A stretch of 64,000 nucleotides of DNA from Chitinophagales bacterium (GCA_013816805.1 JACDDS010000008.1:62001-126000); one strand, 5' to 3'. Shown: positions 20,325 to 29,638, counted from the first letter of the stretch. Notes: generated by a model not told the origin, from the sequence alone. Program-made: numbers and translations.

Positions 20325-23150
20325 TTATTGGTTAATCATTACCTTCTTTCTAATCACCGTTTCATCTTCTTTCCATTCACATATATAATAACCCGCCGGT
20401 AATGATGGCAATATAATTTGATACATTGCCTGCCCTTCTTCCACCCGTACCTGCTTGGTAAATACGGGTTTGTTCACCATGTCATATAAAGTAATAGCTC
20501 CCCGTGGTGGACTTTGGGAGGTAAAAAAGATATTTAAATATTTGCCAGCAGGATTGGGTGTAATTGTAAAATCAATGATATTACAATTTGAACACCATTG
20601 GTTATATTTTTCCTTCTGAAAAGTAAAAGGTGTGCTGCTTTTGTTTACGAGCAGCCGGTAGCAATTATCCGGATCAAACTGCTGGTTATCGTGAGCAATT
20701 TGAATGAAGACGGTTCCGGTTTGATCATTGTTAAAAATTACCTGTTGCGGATTCAGTCCATTGAACTGTGAGCTGTCGATAATTATTCCCTGATCATTAT
20801 AAAGTTTTATGGTATAGGTACGCGTTATATCCGCCAGGGTTATTTTAAGGTTGGTATAGTCTGATTTTATTTTCACCTTAAACCAGTCATGATCTTCTGA
20901 AGAAGCAATATTAGCACTGTAACCCCAGCTATCGGTAGCTGTAGTAGCGGTGATTAATGCTGCCGAAGAGCGGGTCTCATTTGGCTCATTAACATCATAA
21001 CAATTATCACCACAGTAAATTTTATATACCGCATAATCGCATTCACCATTATTTTGAAGCTGATAAACCCCGGGTGTAACCGGAAGAGCACCACACGTAT
21101 GGCCGTCAGCAAACACGAACCCTTCCGTGTCTGTACTGATATCATAAAATCCATCGCTACTCTCTTCTCCCCAATAGGTTCCCATCAATAAGTTTCCATT
21201 TTTATCAAACTTAGCAAGCGCTGCATCAGAATTATAAGCATCATCAATAGCAGGTTGAATAGCATTCGGCGTGGCAATGCCTTCTGCACTGCGGGTGGAA
21301 CCGGCAATATAAATATTTGAATTACTGTCAATAGCCATTCCGTAAAACGTGTCATTTCCTTCACCACCATAGTATGATCCCCAAATGCGTTTCCCGTCAG
21401 TGCTGAATTTTGCAAGCAATGCATCAAAGCCTCCCGGCGTTCCGTCCAGGTTCAGCAGTTGCTGATAGGCACCCGCAGTAGCAATATTATTCTTACTGCC
21501 GGTGAAGCCCGTGATATATACATTTCCTTCGGCATCACATACTACACCTCTTCCATGATCTTCTGCCTCACCTCCGTAATAAGTGGCCCAGAACAGATGC
21601 CCGTTAGAGGTATCAAATTTGGCGAGAAATGCATCAGTGGCACCTCCGAAAGTTGTCTGATGCGCCCCGTTCGTAGCGATACCTGACGAACTTTCACAGG
21701 TTCCTTCTATGTATACTGCTCCTTTGCCATCAGCGGTAACAGCGTGAGCCCTGTCCTGACCTGCACCACTGAAGTAAGTTCCCCAACGAAGCACACCCTT
21801 AGTGGTAAACATTGCAACGTAAGCATCGCCGGAACCACCATAAGTTTCCTGATAGGTACCCGGAGTGGCAATTCCCTCGTCGCTGTTACAATAGCCTGCC
21901 ATGAAAACGTGTCCATAATTATCTACACATACCTTTCTTCCTTGATCAGGACTGGAACCTCCATAATAGGTGCTCCACAACAACATACCTGAACCATTAA
22001 ATTTTATCAAAATGCCATCACCCTGACCGGCACGGTGGGTCATGTATGCACCATCCGTGGCCAGGCCATCACTCGTGGTGTTTCCTGCCACATAAATATT
22101 ATTACTGGTATCAGAGGTAATACTGTAACCGATATCCTGTTCACTGCCTCCGAAATAAGTGGCCCAGCCCAGGTTCCCATCCGTTTTAAATTTGGCTACA
22201 CAAATATCAAGCACACCCTGAAAATTATTCTGGTAAGCACCCGTGCTTGCAATTAAACTAGTGCTCGAAGTAGTGCCGGCAATTATCGGCTTACCACCAT
22301 GATCAACTGTTATTTCAGTATTTATTCCCTCGTTTCCGTTTCCTCCATAATAAGAACCCCATATAATATTCGGATCAATAATAAGCGTGTTATCTATAAA
22401 AGAAGGTACCTCAAAACTTAGCTCTCTATTGTGTATTCTCCGTTTTGCAAAGACGTGTTTTTTGCTTTCGCCTAAATAGCAAAACAGATTGGTTTCCCTT
22501 ATAAAGCCTGTTAGAGATTTAGCAGACAGGTTGTTATTTTTGTCAAGCGCTATTGCAGATGCACCCTTGTATTGCATCTTAATGAGTGATGCCTTGGCTT
22601 TTGGATGCACTACAAAAAAATATTCCAGTTCAAAATTTGAATTCGCCGTAAATACAAGGTCAATTCCCGGGTAAATATCTTTATAGCTGATCCTGTTAAA
22701 AGCCTGTACTTGCCTGATCCCATTATTGTAAGCAGGTGAAATAAAATAATTAAAGTAGGTATCGGAATTCTCCTCCGCAATAATTATGGGTGACGGATTA
22801 GCATGCTCAAATATCACATCTATTCGGTTCGATGAAAGTACAGACCGTTGCGCAGGTTTATAAATATCATGGTCTTTATCAGAGATGCCTGCTTCGGGAT
22901 GAGGCATTGCTATTCGATCTTCTTTAAAAATTTCATAACTAAAACCATTACTTCTCAGTTGAAGATTAAACAAGCCGTTAGAATATAAATATTTTACATC
23001 ACTATTAGTAATACCATACTGATCGCGGATTTGACCCTGGTTTTCTACGAAACCCGAAAATGAAAAGGGTGAAGCAAATAAATCTATAGAACCGGCCTTT
23101 ACAGAAATATTTACAATAGCAAATAGTATGGTAAAATAAATTTGTCTCAT
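20325..23150 (-). CDS. T9SS-sorted SBBP-repeat beta-propeller protein
   Basis: 941 residues. After a signal peptide (IYFTILFAIVNISVKAGS) comes an N-terminal domain beginning FSGFVENQGQIRDQYG, the module that often precedes SBBP propellers (DUF7948 type). Residues about 260-680 hold seven or so SBBP repeats with the pattern WxTYYGGxxxDxGxxxxxDxxGxxYxxGxT, for example WATYYGGEAEDHGRGVVCDA. A PPC-like domain (YDVNEPNETRSSAALI onward) and a C-terminal sorting domain (FTITPNPAGKYLNIFF, then LPAGYYICEWKEDE) close it. It should be exported by T9SS to the surface. No enzymatic residues are visible; the biological role of such propellers is not established. It converges on the histidine kinase gene with 22 bp between stops. 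Confidence 0.85.
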   Translation of the reverse strand: MRQIYFTILFAIVNISVKAGSIDLFASPFSFSGFVENQGQIRDQYGITNSDVKYLYSNGLFNLQLRSNGFSYEIFKEDRIAMPHPEAGISDKDHDIYKPAQRSVLSSNRIDVIFEHANPSPIIIAEENSDTYFNYFISPAYNNGIRQVQAFNRISYKDIYPGIDLVFTANSNFELEYFFVVHPKAKASLIKMQYKGASAIALDKNNNLSAKSLTGFIRETNLFCYLGESKKHVFAKRRIHNRELSFEVPSFIDNTLIIDPNIIWGSYYGGNGNEGINTEITVDHGGKPIIAGTTSSTSLIASTGAYQNNFQGVLDICVAKFKTDGNLGWATYFGGSEQDIGYSITSDTSNNIYVAGNTTSDGLATDGAYMTHRAGQGDGILIKFNGSGMLLWSTYYGGSSPDQGRKVCVDNYGHVFMAGYCNSDEGIATPGTYQETYGGSGDAYVAMFTTKGVLRWGTYFSGAGQDRAHAVTADGKGAVYIEGTCESSSGIATNGAHQTTFGGATDAFLAKFDTSNGHLFWATYYGGEAEDHGRGVVCDAEGNVYITGFTGSKNNIATAGAYQQLLNLDGTPGGFDALLAKFSTDGKRIWGSYYGGEGNDTFYGMAIDSNSNIYIAGSTRSAEGIATPNAIQPAIDDAYNSDAALAKFDKNGNLLMGTYWGEESSDGFYDISTDTEGFVFADGHTCGALPVTPGVYQLQNNGECDYAVYKIYCGDNCYDVNEPNETRSSAALITATTATDSWGYSANIASSEDHDWFKVKIKSDYTNLKITLADITRTYTIKLYNDQGIIIDSSQFNGLNPQQVIFNNDQTGTVFIQIAHDNQQFDPDNCYRLLVNKSSTPFTFQKEKYNQWCSNCNIIDFTITPNPAGKYLNIFFTSQSPPRGAITLYDMVNKPVFTKQVRVEEGQAMYQIILPSLPAGYYICEWKEDETVIRKKVMINQ

Positions 23151-23321
23151 TAGAAAAAAATTAACAGTGAAGGATTACATTTATAAATGTAGCTAAGTTT
23201 AAGCAGAAAGTATGTATTTTCTGCACATATGGGTAAGGGCTCTGCCAATCCTTCTATTTATACGTTGAACAGTAATAAAGATTCATCAATAATCTTATCT
23301 GGTAAATAAAGTTACTTCGCA

Positions 23322-23966
23322 GTGGCTAAGAAAAAATTATTACATCTTTCAGAGCTGGCGCACTTCTCCAATGTATTCCAGCATCGGAAAGATTTAAAGG
23401 GTATGTGGCAGGAATCAGTTTTTAAAAACAATAACAACATTACCCTGGAACTGGGGTGTGGTAAAGGAGAATATTCTATATCACTTGCACGTCAGTTTAT
23501 TACCCGGAATTTTATTGGCATAGATATAAAAGGCAGCCGTATATGGCGCGGCGCGAAAACAGCGCTGGAAGAAAACAGAATAAATGTTGTTTTTCTTCGT
23601 GCTTATATTGATCATCTTACTGAATATTTTACCAGCGAAGAAGTACATGAAATCTGGATTCCTTTTCCTGATCCTTATCCTGAAAACCGTAATGCACGAA
23701 AGAGGCTTACCGCGGCACGTTTTCTTGACAGGTACCGTAAAATACTTAAACCAGGTGGAATCATTCATTTAAAAACCGATGATATGATGTTGTATACGTT
23801 CACACTGGAAACACTCGAAAAAAATGATTGTCGTATTATTTTTTGCTCGGACAACATCCTTCCACTATATGAAACTGATAAAATGCTGTCCATACAAACT
23901 TTCTATGAACAAAAGCATATTTCTAAAGGTAAAACAATAAAATACATCAGATTCAGCTTTAAATAG
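23322..23966 (+). CDS. trmB: tRNA (guanine-N7)-methyltransferase
   Basis: 214 residues. It methylates G46 in the variable loop of tRNAs using S-adenosylmethionine in the cytoplasm. The SAM-binding motif LELGCGKGEYSISLA, the acidic FIGIDIKGSRIW and the family signature WIPFPDPYPENRNARKRLT (the PFPDPWPKKRHHKRRL equivalent) are all present, as is the HLKTDD motif. Length fits the family. The start is a GTG (23322-23324) giving MAKKKL, because no ATG lies before the conserved part. The MGMT-like gene starts 1 bp after its stop, so the two form an operon. Confidence 0.93.
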   Translation: MAKKKLLHLSELAHFSNVFQHRKDLKGMWQESVFKNNNNITLELGCGKGEYSISLARQFITRNFIGIDIKGSRIWRGAKTALEENRINVVFLRAYIDHLTEYFTSEEVHEIWIPFPDPYPENRNARKRLTAARFLDRYRKILKPGGIIHLKTDDMMLYTFTLETLEKNDCRIIFCSDNILPLYETDKMLSIQTFYEQKHISKGKTIKYIRFSFK

Positions 23967-23967
23967 T

Positions 23968-24345
23968 ATGAAAGAAGATAATTTCTATGAACGGGTTTAT
24001 GCGGTGGTAAGAAAGATCCCGAGAGGTCGTGTTACCAATTACGGGGCTATCGCAGATTATATCGGCACGGGCATGAGTGCACGGATGGTTGGATGGGCAA
24101 TGCATGGCGGCCAGGCCATTTTGCCTAAGGTTCCTGCCCACCGGGTGGTAAACCGTAACGGGCTGCTTACAGGCAAGCACCATTTTTCAACACCTACACT
24201 GATGATGGAATTGCTGGAAGCAGAGGGAATATCAGTTGAAAATAACCAGGTTACACATTTCAGGAAACTATTCTGGGATCCTTTCCTGGAACTGAATTCA
24301 CGAAGCAATAAGAAATCAGGACTTTCAAAAAAGAAGAGAAAATAA
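23968..24345 (+). CDS. Alkyltransferase-like (ATL) MGMT-family DNA-binding protein
   Basis: 125 residues of the MGMT C-terminal fold. The DNA-recognition helix YGAIADYIGTGMSARMVGWAM with Arg39 as intercalating finger is intact. The active-site PCHR motif is PAHR here (Ala57 in place of the acceptor Cys), followed by VVNRNGLLTGKHHF. Proteins lacking this Cys cannot take up the alkyl group; known ATL proteins bind O6-alkylguanine, flip it out and mark it for nucleotide excision repair. So this is a damage-recognition protein rather than a methyltransferase. It follows trmB at 1 bp. A Lys-rich tail of about 15 residues lies after the fold. Confidence 0.85.
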   Translation: MKEDNFYERVYAVVRKIPRGRVTNYGAIADYIGTGMSARMVGWAMHGGQAILPKVPAHRVVNRNGLLTGKHHFSTPTLMMELLEAEGISVENNQVTHFRKLFWDPFLELNSRSNKKSGLSKKKRK

Positions 24346-24434
24346 AACGTATAAATTATGGAGGACTGTCTGACAAATTTTTTAATTCAGCAGAACACTT
24401 AATTTCCCTGTCCCGGTAGATTTATTTTACCACA

Positions 24435-24719
24435 CTACCGCTGCATATCATTCTGCGGAGCAATTTCTTTTCTAATATTTTGCTTTTCCTGTTTCTTATT
24501 TTTTTGCAAATGCTGCCTTGATTTTTTTGACTTTGGAATTTTAGTAACGATAACCGGTTTCTCGGTAAGTTCAGTGTAATTTATATTCAGATTTTCTTGG
24601 GATAAAGGAAAATTAACGGCTGCCTTATCAGCAGCAAATAGGCTTGTTCCATTCGCATTTTGTATCAGACATAAAACAGGAATGGAAAACAGAATTACAT
24701 GAATAACCTTTTTAAACAT
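24435..24719 (-). CDS. Small exported basic protein of unknown function
   Basis: 94 residues. A hydrophobic N-terminal signal-like segment (KVIHVILFSIPVLCLIQ) ends at NANG, followed by a short polar region and a very Lys/Gln-rich tail (PKSKKSRQHLQKNKKQEKQN). No domain is recognised. Base usage is like the neighbours and the frame is uninterrupted. It lies on the same strand as the next small exported protein (24848-25228), but a terminator between them (24791-24825) makes it a separate unit. Confidence 0.5.
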   Translation of the reverse strand: MFKKVIHVILFSIPVLCLIQNANGTSLFAADKAAVNFPLSQENLNINYTELTEKPVIVTKIPKSKKSRQHLQKNKKQEKQNIRKEIAPQNDMQR

Positions 24720-24790
24720 TCGATTTAGTTGAGTGCATATTAAAAATACTAAATTTTAATGGAGGTTAATGTTTTTGGAAGAACTAAAAT

Positions 24791-24825
24791 AAAAAAAAGT
24801 TGCTTCTTTATCAAAGCAACTTTTT
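24791..24825 (-). terminator. Rho-independent terminator after the small secreted protein gene
   Basis: 7-bp perfect arms GTTGCTT (24799-24805) and AAGCAAC (24814-24820) with an 8-nt loop, followed on the minus strand by eight T (the A run 24791-24798). The plus side also has five T, so it could work both ways. Confidence 0.8.
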
Positions 24826-24847
24826 CTAACCTCACTTTTACTTACAC

Positions 24848-25228
24848 TTATTTCCCGTGGCTGTGAACTTTTTTCTGAGCTCTGGCTTTCACCTGGTCAC
24901 GGTGTTGCCAGATATCCTTTCCACTTACACCTTTATCCATTATTTTATCCTTATTATCATACATATAACCTGCAAATTGCGGATGCTTGTCTGCTAAATT
25001 TTCAAAACGCGGATGGCTCTCTTCAAATTTTTGAATTGACTGAGTATTTGCCGAACCACTTTCCCAGGTATTATCAACCACTGGTGATACAGTCCAGGAA
25101 GGTATTGTGGAAAGCGGAATATTATTAGTGCTGATTTGGGAATTACTGCTACCTGAGGTTTGGGCAAATAAACCGGTTGCAATAAAAATAAGGCACAAGG
25201 TTATAAACAGATTTACCAATTTTTTCAT
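24848..25228 (-). CDS. Small secreted protein of unknown function
   Basis: 126 residues with a clear signal peptide (LVNLFITLCLIFIATGLFAQ). The mature part begins with a Ser/Asn-rich stretch, then a more ordered segment (EESHPRFENLADKHPQFAGYM, shortened here to its start EESHPRFENLADKHPQF) and a basic end (WQHRDQVKARAQKKVHSHGK). No known domain. It has its own strong terminator 23 bp after the stop. Periplasmic or extracellular location is likely. Confidence 0.6.
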   Translation of the reverse strand: MKKLVNLFITLCLIFIATGLFAQTSGSSNSQISTNNIPLSTIPSWTVSPVVDNTWESGSANTQSIQKFEESHPRFENLADKHPQFAGYMYDNKDKIMDKGVSGKDIWQHRDQVKARAQKKVHSHGK

Positions 25229-25359
25229 ATTGTCTTTTTTCTATTAATTTTCAAAGTATATGCCAACCGTCAAAATATTAACATCTTTTACGTTTCTATT
25301 CTTGCCATTTTGGTTAGTTTTTCAATTGTGTGACAAATCTTAGACTTTGACTGATTATT

Positions 25360-25740
25360 TTAAAGCTGAGCTATCATTGAAATTTCTACATTATAATCTT
25401 TAGGTAACCGCGCTACCTCAACGGTTTCACGGGCTGGAAAATCGCTGGTAAAATAAGATCCGTAAATTTCGTTTACTATAGCAAAATGGTTCATATCGGT
25501 AAGATAGATTGTTGTTTTTACCACATGGCTGAAATCAACTCCCGCAGAAGAAAGTATTGATTTTAAATTTTCCATAACCTGTTTTGCCTCCTCCTTAATT
25601 CCGGTCATTATTTCTTTTTCACCAGTGGGATCAATGGCGATCTGCCCTGAAATAAAAATCAAATCACCTGTTATAATTGCCTGGCTATATGGACCAATAG
25701 GCTGGGGAGCATCTGGTGTGTTTATGAGCTGTTTTTTCAT
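25360..25740 (-). CDS. ridA: RidA-family reactive imine/enamine deaminase
   Basis: 126 residues from the ATG at 25738-25740, chosen because the family begins there (MKKQLINTPDAPQPIGPYSQ); the frame extends 27 codons upstream without homology. The family signature is complete: IGPYSQAI, ISGQIAIDPTG, VVKTTIYLTDMNHF and PARETVEVARLP with the carboxylate-binding Arg, then YNVEISMIAQL. Known RidA trimers hydrolyse reactive enamines/imines such as 2-aminoacrylate made by PLP enzymes. It is divergent from the dehydrogenase-like gene at 25854. Confidence 0.92.
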   Translation of the reverse strand: MKKQLINTPDAPQPIGPYSQAIITGDLIFISGQIAIDPTGEKEIMTGIKEEAKQVMENLKSILSSAGVDFSHVVKTTIYLTDMNHFAIVNEIYGSYFTSDFPARETVEVARLPKDYNVEISMIAQL

Positions 25741-25853
25741 CGTTAATTGTTGAAATGGTAATATAACTTGTTTCTTTATTAAACCAGAAATAAGCCGCCG
25801 GTTAAGATAAAATGGCTGCAACCGTTACATTTGAATAAAGTAATTTATAGTCC

Positions 25854-26531
25854 GTGAACATTCTAGCCATTGGTGAAGTGAACAGGCTTGAGGAATTAAA
25901 GCAAAAAATCAATGGTCAGGCAGTTGTGCATACACCCGATGAAAATAAGCTTACTGATGTTGACTGGAATTATTATGATGTCGTTTTTGATTTAAATGCG
26001 GATGAGAACCTTAAACGGTTAAAAACCTATTTTTCCTATTACAAAAAAATACTGATTGCAAGTGCAGTTAAAATTTCCCTGTCACAATTAAGTTATTATT
26101 ATGGCAGCCAGATACCATTTACTTTAATCGGTATAAACAGCATTCCTACCTTTTTGAACCGAACAAAAATGGAAGTTTCTTTTTTAAATCCTGATGATGA
26201 AAAAGTGTTATCCTTATTAGCTGAGAAATTAAAATGGAGCTATCTGCGGGTAGAAGACCGGGTTGGTATGGTAACTCCCCGGGTAATCATGATGATTATC
26301 AATGAGGCTTGCTTTACCCTTCAGGAAGGAACTGCTTCCAAGGAAGATATCGATAAAGCGATGAAGCTTGGCACCAATTATCCTTTTGGCCCATTTGAAT
26401 GGTGTGACCGGATTGGTATAAAGCAGGTTTACGAGACTCTTGAGGCCATTTGGAACGATACCCATGATGAGCGGTATAAGATCTGCCCCTTGTTAAAGAC
26501 CAGATATTTCCGAAAAGAATCATTTTATTGA
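25854..26531 (+). CDS. 3-hydroxyacyl-CoA dehydrogenase-like protein with degenerate NAD domain
   Basis: 225 residues starting at GTG. The C-terminal domain is clearly the 3HCDH helical domain: RVGMVTPRVIMMIINEACFT, GTASKEDIDKAMKLGTNYPF, then GPFEWCDRIGIKQV. The N-terminal Rossmann part is short and altered: the GxGxMG loop is replaced by ILAIGEVNRLEEL, the catalytic His region (HFFNPVP in normal enzymes) reads GINSIPTF, and the Ser-rich SNTSSL motif reads ASAVKISL. I infer loss of dehydrogenase activity, or a structural or regulatory role, though a changed cofactor site is possible. It is followed at 30 bp by the polysaccharide-deacetylase-like gene. Confidence 0.8.
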   Translation: MNILAIGEVNRLEELKQKINGQAVVHTPDENKLTDVDWNYYDVVFDLNADENLKRLKTYFSYYKKILIASAVKISLSQLSYYYGSQIPFTLIGINSIPTFLNRTKMEVSFLNPDDEKVLSLLAEKLKWSYLRVEDRVGMVTPRVIMMIINEACFTLQEGTASKEDIDKAMKLGTNYPFGPFEWCDRIGIKQVYETLEAIWNDTHDERYKICPLLKTRYFRKESFY

Positions 26532-26561
26532 TTTTGGATTCCAACCTTTATTTTCCGGGAA

Positions 26562-27866
26562 ATGATTCTTGTTTATTCTATCCATAATTCTTCACGCCTC
26601 CGCTACATCTTTGATCTCATTTTCGTGCAACTCCTTGGGGTTCACTACGGGATTACCAGCGATAGGAATTATTTTAATAGCTACAAGGGAATGAAAATAA
26701 ATTATAGTCTATGCCGTGTTGGTGATGAAATTTTTATTTACTGTGAAAAATTACTTTTTGAAACAGATATTAAAACTCAAAACATAACGGTAGGAACTTA
26801 TAATGAAATCAAAACTCTTTTTAGTCATGGTCATTCCTCCGATCTTTCGTTTGATCCTTTTTGCGCCGCCTTTTTCCTGGTATCCCGGTATGAAGAATAC
26901 CTTCCGTTCAACGCCGACAAGCATAACCGTTTTCCGGCAGAAGCAAGCATTTTGTACAGAGTAAATTCCCTGAGTGTGCCGGTAGTAAATTATTATGCTG
27001 AAATTTTACATGCACTTATTCAAAGCCATTATCCTGATTTTAATTTTCCTGAGAAAGAATACCAGTGCCTGCTTACTTATGATATTGATATGGCATTTGA
27101 ATTTCAGCAAAAAGGATTCGTTCGAAATGCAGCCGGAATTATAAGGTCATTAATGCGATTCGATATTCATCATATTACTTATCGGGCGCAGGTTCTCACA
27201 GGTAAAAAAAAGGATGCATTTGATACATTTGATTACCAGGATAACCTTTCAATTCAATTTTCATTACAACCGATTTATTTTTTTCTTCTTGGTAATCGCA
27301 ATCCATACGATATCAATTTATCCTGGAAAAATAAACGCTTTCGGACTCTGATACGTACCATTTCTGAAAAATATCAAATAGGAATTCATTTCAGCTATGC
27401 TTCCAATGAAAATGAAAAACTGATGGCTGAGGAAATGCACCGTCTTGAAATGATTTCCGAAAAAAAAATTCTCCGCAACAGGCAGCATTTTTTGAAGCTA
27501 AGCATGCCAGAAACATATCGCCGCCTGCTCCATTATGGAATCCGTGAAGACTACACCATGGGATATCCTTCACAGGTTGGTTTTCGCGCAGGGATTGCTT
27601 CACCTTTTAATTTTTATGATTTAGCGCATGAAACCAGTACCGCCCTTGTCGTTTATCCTTTTGCTGTGATGGATGCAACGCTGCATTACTATCTCAGACT
27701 TTCGCCGGAGCAAGCCCTGCAGCAAACAAAGCAAATTATTGAAGAGGTAAAGAAAGTGAACGGCTATTTCATTTTTCTTGCACATAATGATCTTATCGGT
27801 AAGGATGGACCCTGGAAAGGATGGTCAGAAAATTTTGAAGAAGTACTTCGCTATATGAAGAATTGA
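26562..27866 (+). CDS. Polysaccharide deacetylase-family protein with N-terminal DUF7033-type domain
   Basis: 434 residues, no signal peptide. An N-terminal domain (about 1-165; DPFCAAFFLVSRYEEYLPF is characteristic) precedes a NodB-like deacetylase barrel that starts at CLLTYDIDMAFEF with the DxD-type metal Asp pair. Later conserved parts are IGIHFSYASNENEKLMAEEM, RQHFLKLSMPETYRRLL, GIREDYTMGYPSQVGFRAG and FIFLAHNDLIG. This two-domain layout is common in Bacteroidota and usually sits near surface polysaccharide genes. It would remove N- or O-acetyl groups from a carbohydrate; the substrate is unknown. It converges with the Ig-like lipoprotein gene (16 bp between stops). Confidence 0.82.
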   Translation: MILVYSIHNSSRLRYIFDLIFVQLLGVHYGITSDRNYFNSYKGMKINYSLCRVGDEIFIYCEKLLFETDIKTQNITVGTYNEIKTLFSHGHSSDLSFDPFCAAFFLVSRYEEYLPFNADKHNRFPAEASILYRVNSLSVPVVNYYAEILHALIQSHYPDFNFPEKEYQCLLTYDIDMAFEFQQKGFVRNAAGIIRSLMRFDIHHITYRAQVLTGKKKDAFDTFDYQDNLSIQFSLQPIYFFLLGNRNPYDINLSWKNKRFRTLIRTISEKYQIGIHFSYASNENEKLMAEEMHRLEMISEKKILRNRQHFLKLSMPETYRRLLHYGIREDYTMGYPSQVGFRAGIASPFNFYDLAHETSTALVVYPFAVMDATLHYYLRLSPEQALQQTKQIIEEVKKVNGYFIFLAHNDLIGKDGPWKGWSENFEEVLRYMKN

Positions 27867-27882
27867 ATAGAAAAGACAGATA

Positions 27883-29520
27883 TTATTTTAACCCTGAAAT
27901 ATTCATTTGTATATCTATATCCCAATTGGCACGAAGCGAAATATCACCGTTGTAATTTATTATTTCTTCGGGCTGCAAATGCTTCCAGTAGTCGCCGGTA
28001 TCCCAATGGTTATTCCTGTTGGCATCCTGAATAACCCGTAAATAATAATTGCCAGGTGCCATAGAAGTAAAGACAAGGTTATTTGTTCCTGTTTTTAATG
28101 TATGCTTTCCTAACAGATCCCCTGCTTTATTCCTAAACTCATAAAAATATAAATTAGAAGAATCGGCTACAGCTATTTTCAAATTCAGGTTTCCCAGCTC
28201 CGACTTTTCCAAAGTAGAAAAGCTTACAAGCGAACTGTCATTAAAACGGCCGTACACATCGCTGAACAAAGAATCGGGAATAATTAAGGTATACTTTTTT
28301 TTCTCTTCCATTATGGCATGCATTGCTATAAACCTTTTGTTGGAAATAGTATCGGTTACCATCTCAAGCCGGTTTACAGTCTGTTTTAAGGAATCTTTTA
28401 ATAATTCAATTTTCTTATTTTCATTTATTGCCGCTATTGGTGAAGAAAACTGAATTACGATGGGTTGACTGGCTACCTGTTGAAAGTTGTTTATGATTGT
28501 TTTTACTGAGAATAAAGGCAATGAAACGTGAAGGCTTGTATTTGCCTTTTTCATTCTTACCATTACCGTATCGGAGAAATTTTTATCACTTACTGCGAGC
28601 ATGATGCTGTCGGATATTAAGTCGTTTAACCAGTAAGTAACGGTATCCCTTGCGAAGCTATATTCCAGAAAACCTGTTGCATTTTTATCTGACATATTAC
28701 TTACGTGGATATCCTGTGTTGGCTGAAAAAAGGAGAATAGTATTCTACCTGGCTGATGAGATTCCGCGCTTATCACTTTTTGTTTTTCACCGTAAGGCTT
28801 AAACATCGTCAGCTTATAAAAACCGGTTGTATCACTGATTGTAATTGAAGAATCAAAAAAAGCAATGGCTTCGCCTGCTCCATCATAAAGCAGATTAAAA
28901 TTGAGATCATTAAGCGCAACCAGTTTGTAAATTCCTGTTTTTACATGATCAACGGCAAAATTTCCATCCTTATCGGTACGGGCATTATAGTTGGGCCGAT
29001 GCTTTGCTACGGCAGAATCGCTGAGATCGCTGTACAGCATTACAAGTAAATTTTCGCTCGATTTGCCGTTTACATCCTTTACGTTGCCCTTGATTTTGAA
29101 TGAGTCTATATATGACCCTGTAGAAAAAACATATTGGTAATTGAGCATTATATTTCCTTCAGTAAGGTCTTTTATTGCATTACCGAAGGAAACGGAATAG
29201 GTGGTGTTTGGGTTGAGAATACCTAAGTGCGTTATCGAAAATGTTTTTCCATGTAAGCGATACTGTGGTTTGCCGTCCAGTGCAGGAGAAAAAAATATTT
29301 GTGCAGCCGGGTCCGCTAATTGAGTGTATTCGTCGAACGTGAGGTTGATCCTGTCTGATGAAAAATTAACGGTTAGATTTCGTGGGTTAGATTTTACAAC
29401 GTGCGGCGGCCTCTCATCTTTTTCACCTCCTGTGGGTGATACCTGGTTGGCGCAGGACGTAATAAAAATAATGGCTACAGAACATAGCAAAAATGCAAAG
29501 GGCTTTAACATTAAGGGCAA
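27883..29520 (-). CDS. Ig-like (Big_5/SbsA-type) domain lipoprotein
   Basis: 545 residues. The lipobox FITSC places the lipid-bearing Cys at residue 23, followed by ANQVSPTGGEKDERPPHVVK, a start that is nearly invariant in Bacteroidota Big_5 lipoproteins. A Big_5 Ig-like domain (about 38-135; TYSVSFGNAIKDLTEGN) is followed by a carboxypeptidase-regulatory-like beta domain (FKIKGNVKDVNGK onward), further beta domains and a C-terminal segment with NHWDTGDYWKHLQPEEI. It should sit in the outer membrane or periplasm. The function of this widespread family is not known to me. ATG at residue 4 (29511) is an alternative start. Confidence 0.8.
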   Translation of the reverse strand: MPLMLKPFAFLLCSVAIIFITSCANQVSPTGGEKDERPPHVVKSNPRNLTVNFSSDRINLTFDEYTQLADPAAQIFFSPALDGKPQYRLHGKTFSITHLGILNPNTTYSVSFGNAIKDLTEGNIMLNYQYVFSTGSYIDSFKIKGNVKDVNGKSSENLLVMLYSDLSDSAVAKHRPNYNARTDKDGNFAVDHVKTGIYKLVALNDLNFNLLYDGAGEAIAFFDSSITISDTTGFYKLTMFKPYGEKQKVISAESHQPGRILFSFFQPTQDIHVSNMSDKNATGFLEYSFARDTVTYWLNDLISDSIMLAVSDKNFSDTVMVRMKKANTSLHVSLPLFSVKTIINNFQQVASQPIVIQFSSPIAAINENKKIELLKDSLKQTVNRLEMVTDTISNKRFIAMHAIMEEKKKYTLIIPDSLFSDVYGRFNDSSLVSFSTLEKSELGNLNLKIAVADSSNLYFYEFRNKAGDLLGKHTLKTGTNNLVFTSMAPGNYYLRVIQDANRNNHWDTGDYWKHLQPEEIINYNGDISLRANWDIDIQMNISGLK

Positions 29521-29638
29521 AAATAGGTATAGCCGCCTGAAGTTGCAGGTAAAGAAATCAGCCCCTTAAATTTATGTCTGCTGGCTAATTTGCCTTATAC
29601 ACAATAGAGCAATTATCTTCGCACTGTCGCAAAAAATA

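Noticed and set aside
20303-20340. TTAACC/GGTTAA hairpin between the convergent histidine kinase and SBBP genes as a terminator
   Set aside because: Only 6 bp of stem, AT-rich, without a clear T tract on either side.
26562-27866. A defence or toxin-antitoxin role for the 3HCDH-like plus deacetylase-like pair
   Set aside because: Both parts match metabolic enzyme families and no toxin, nuclease or paired small antitoxin is present.
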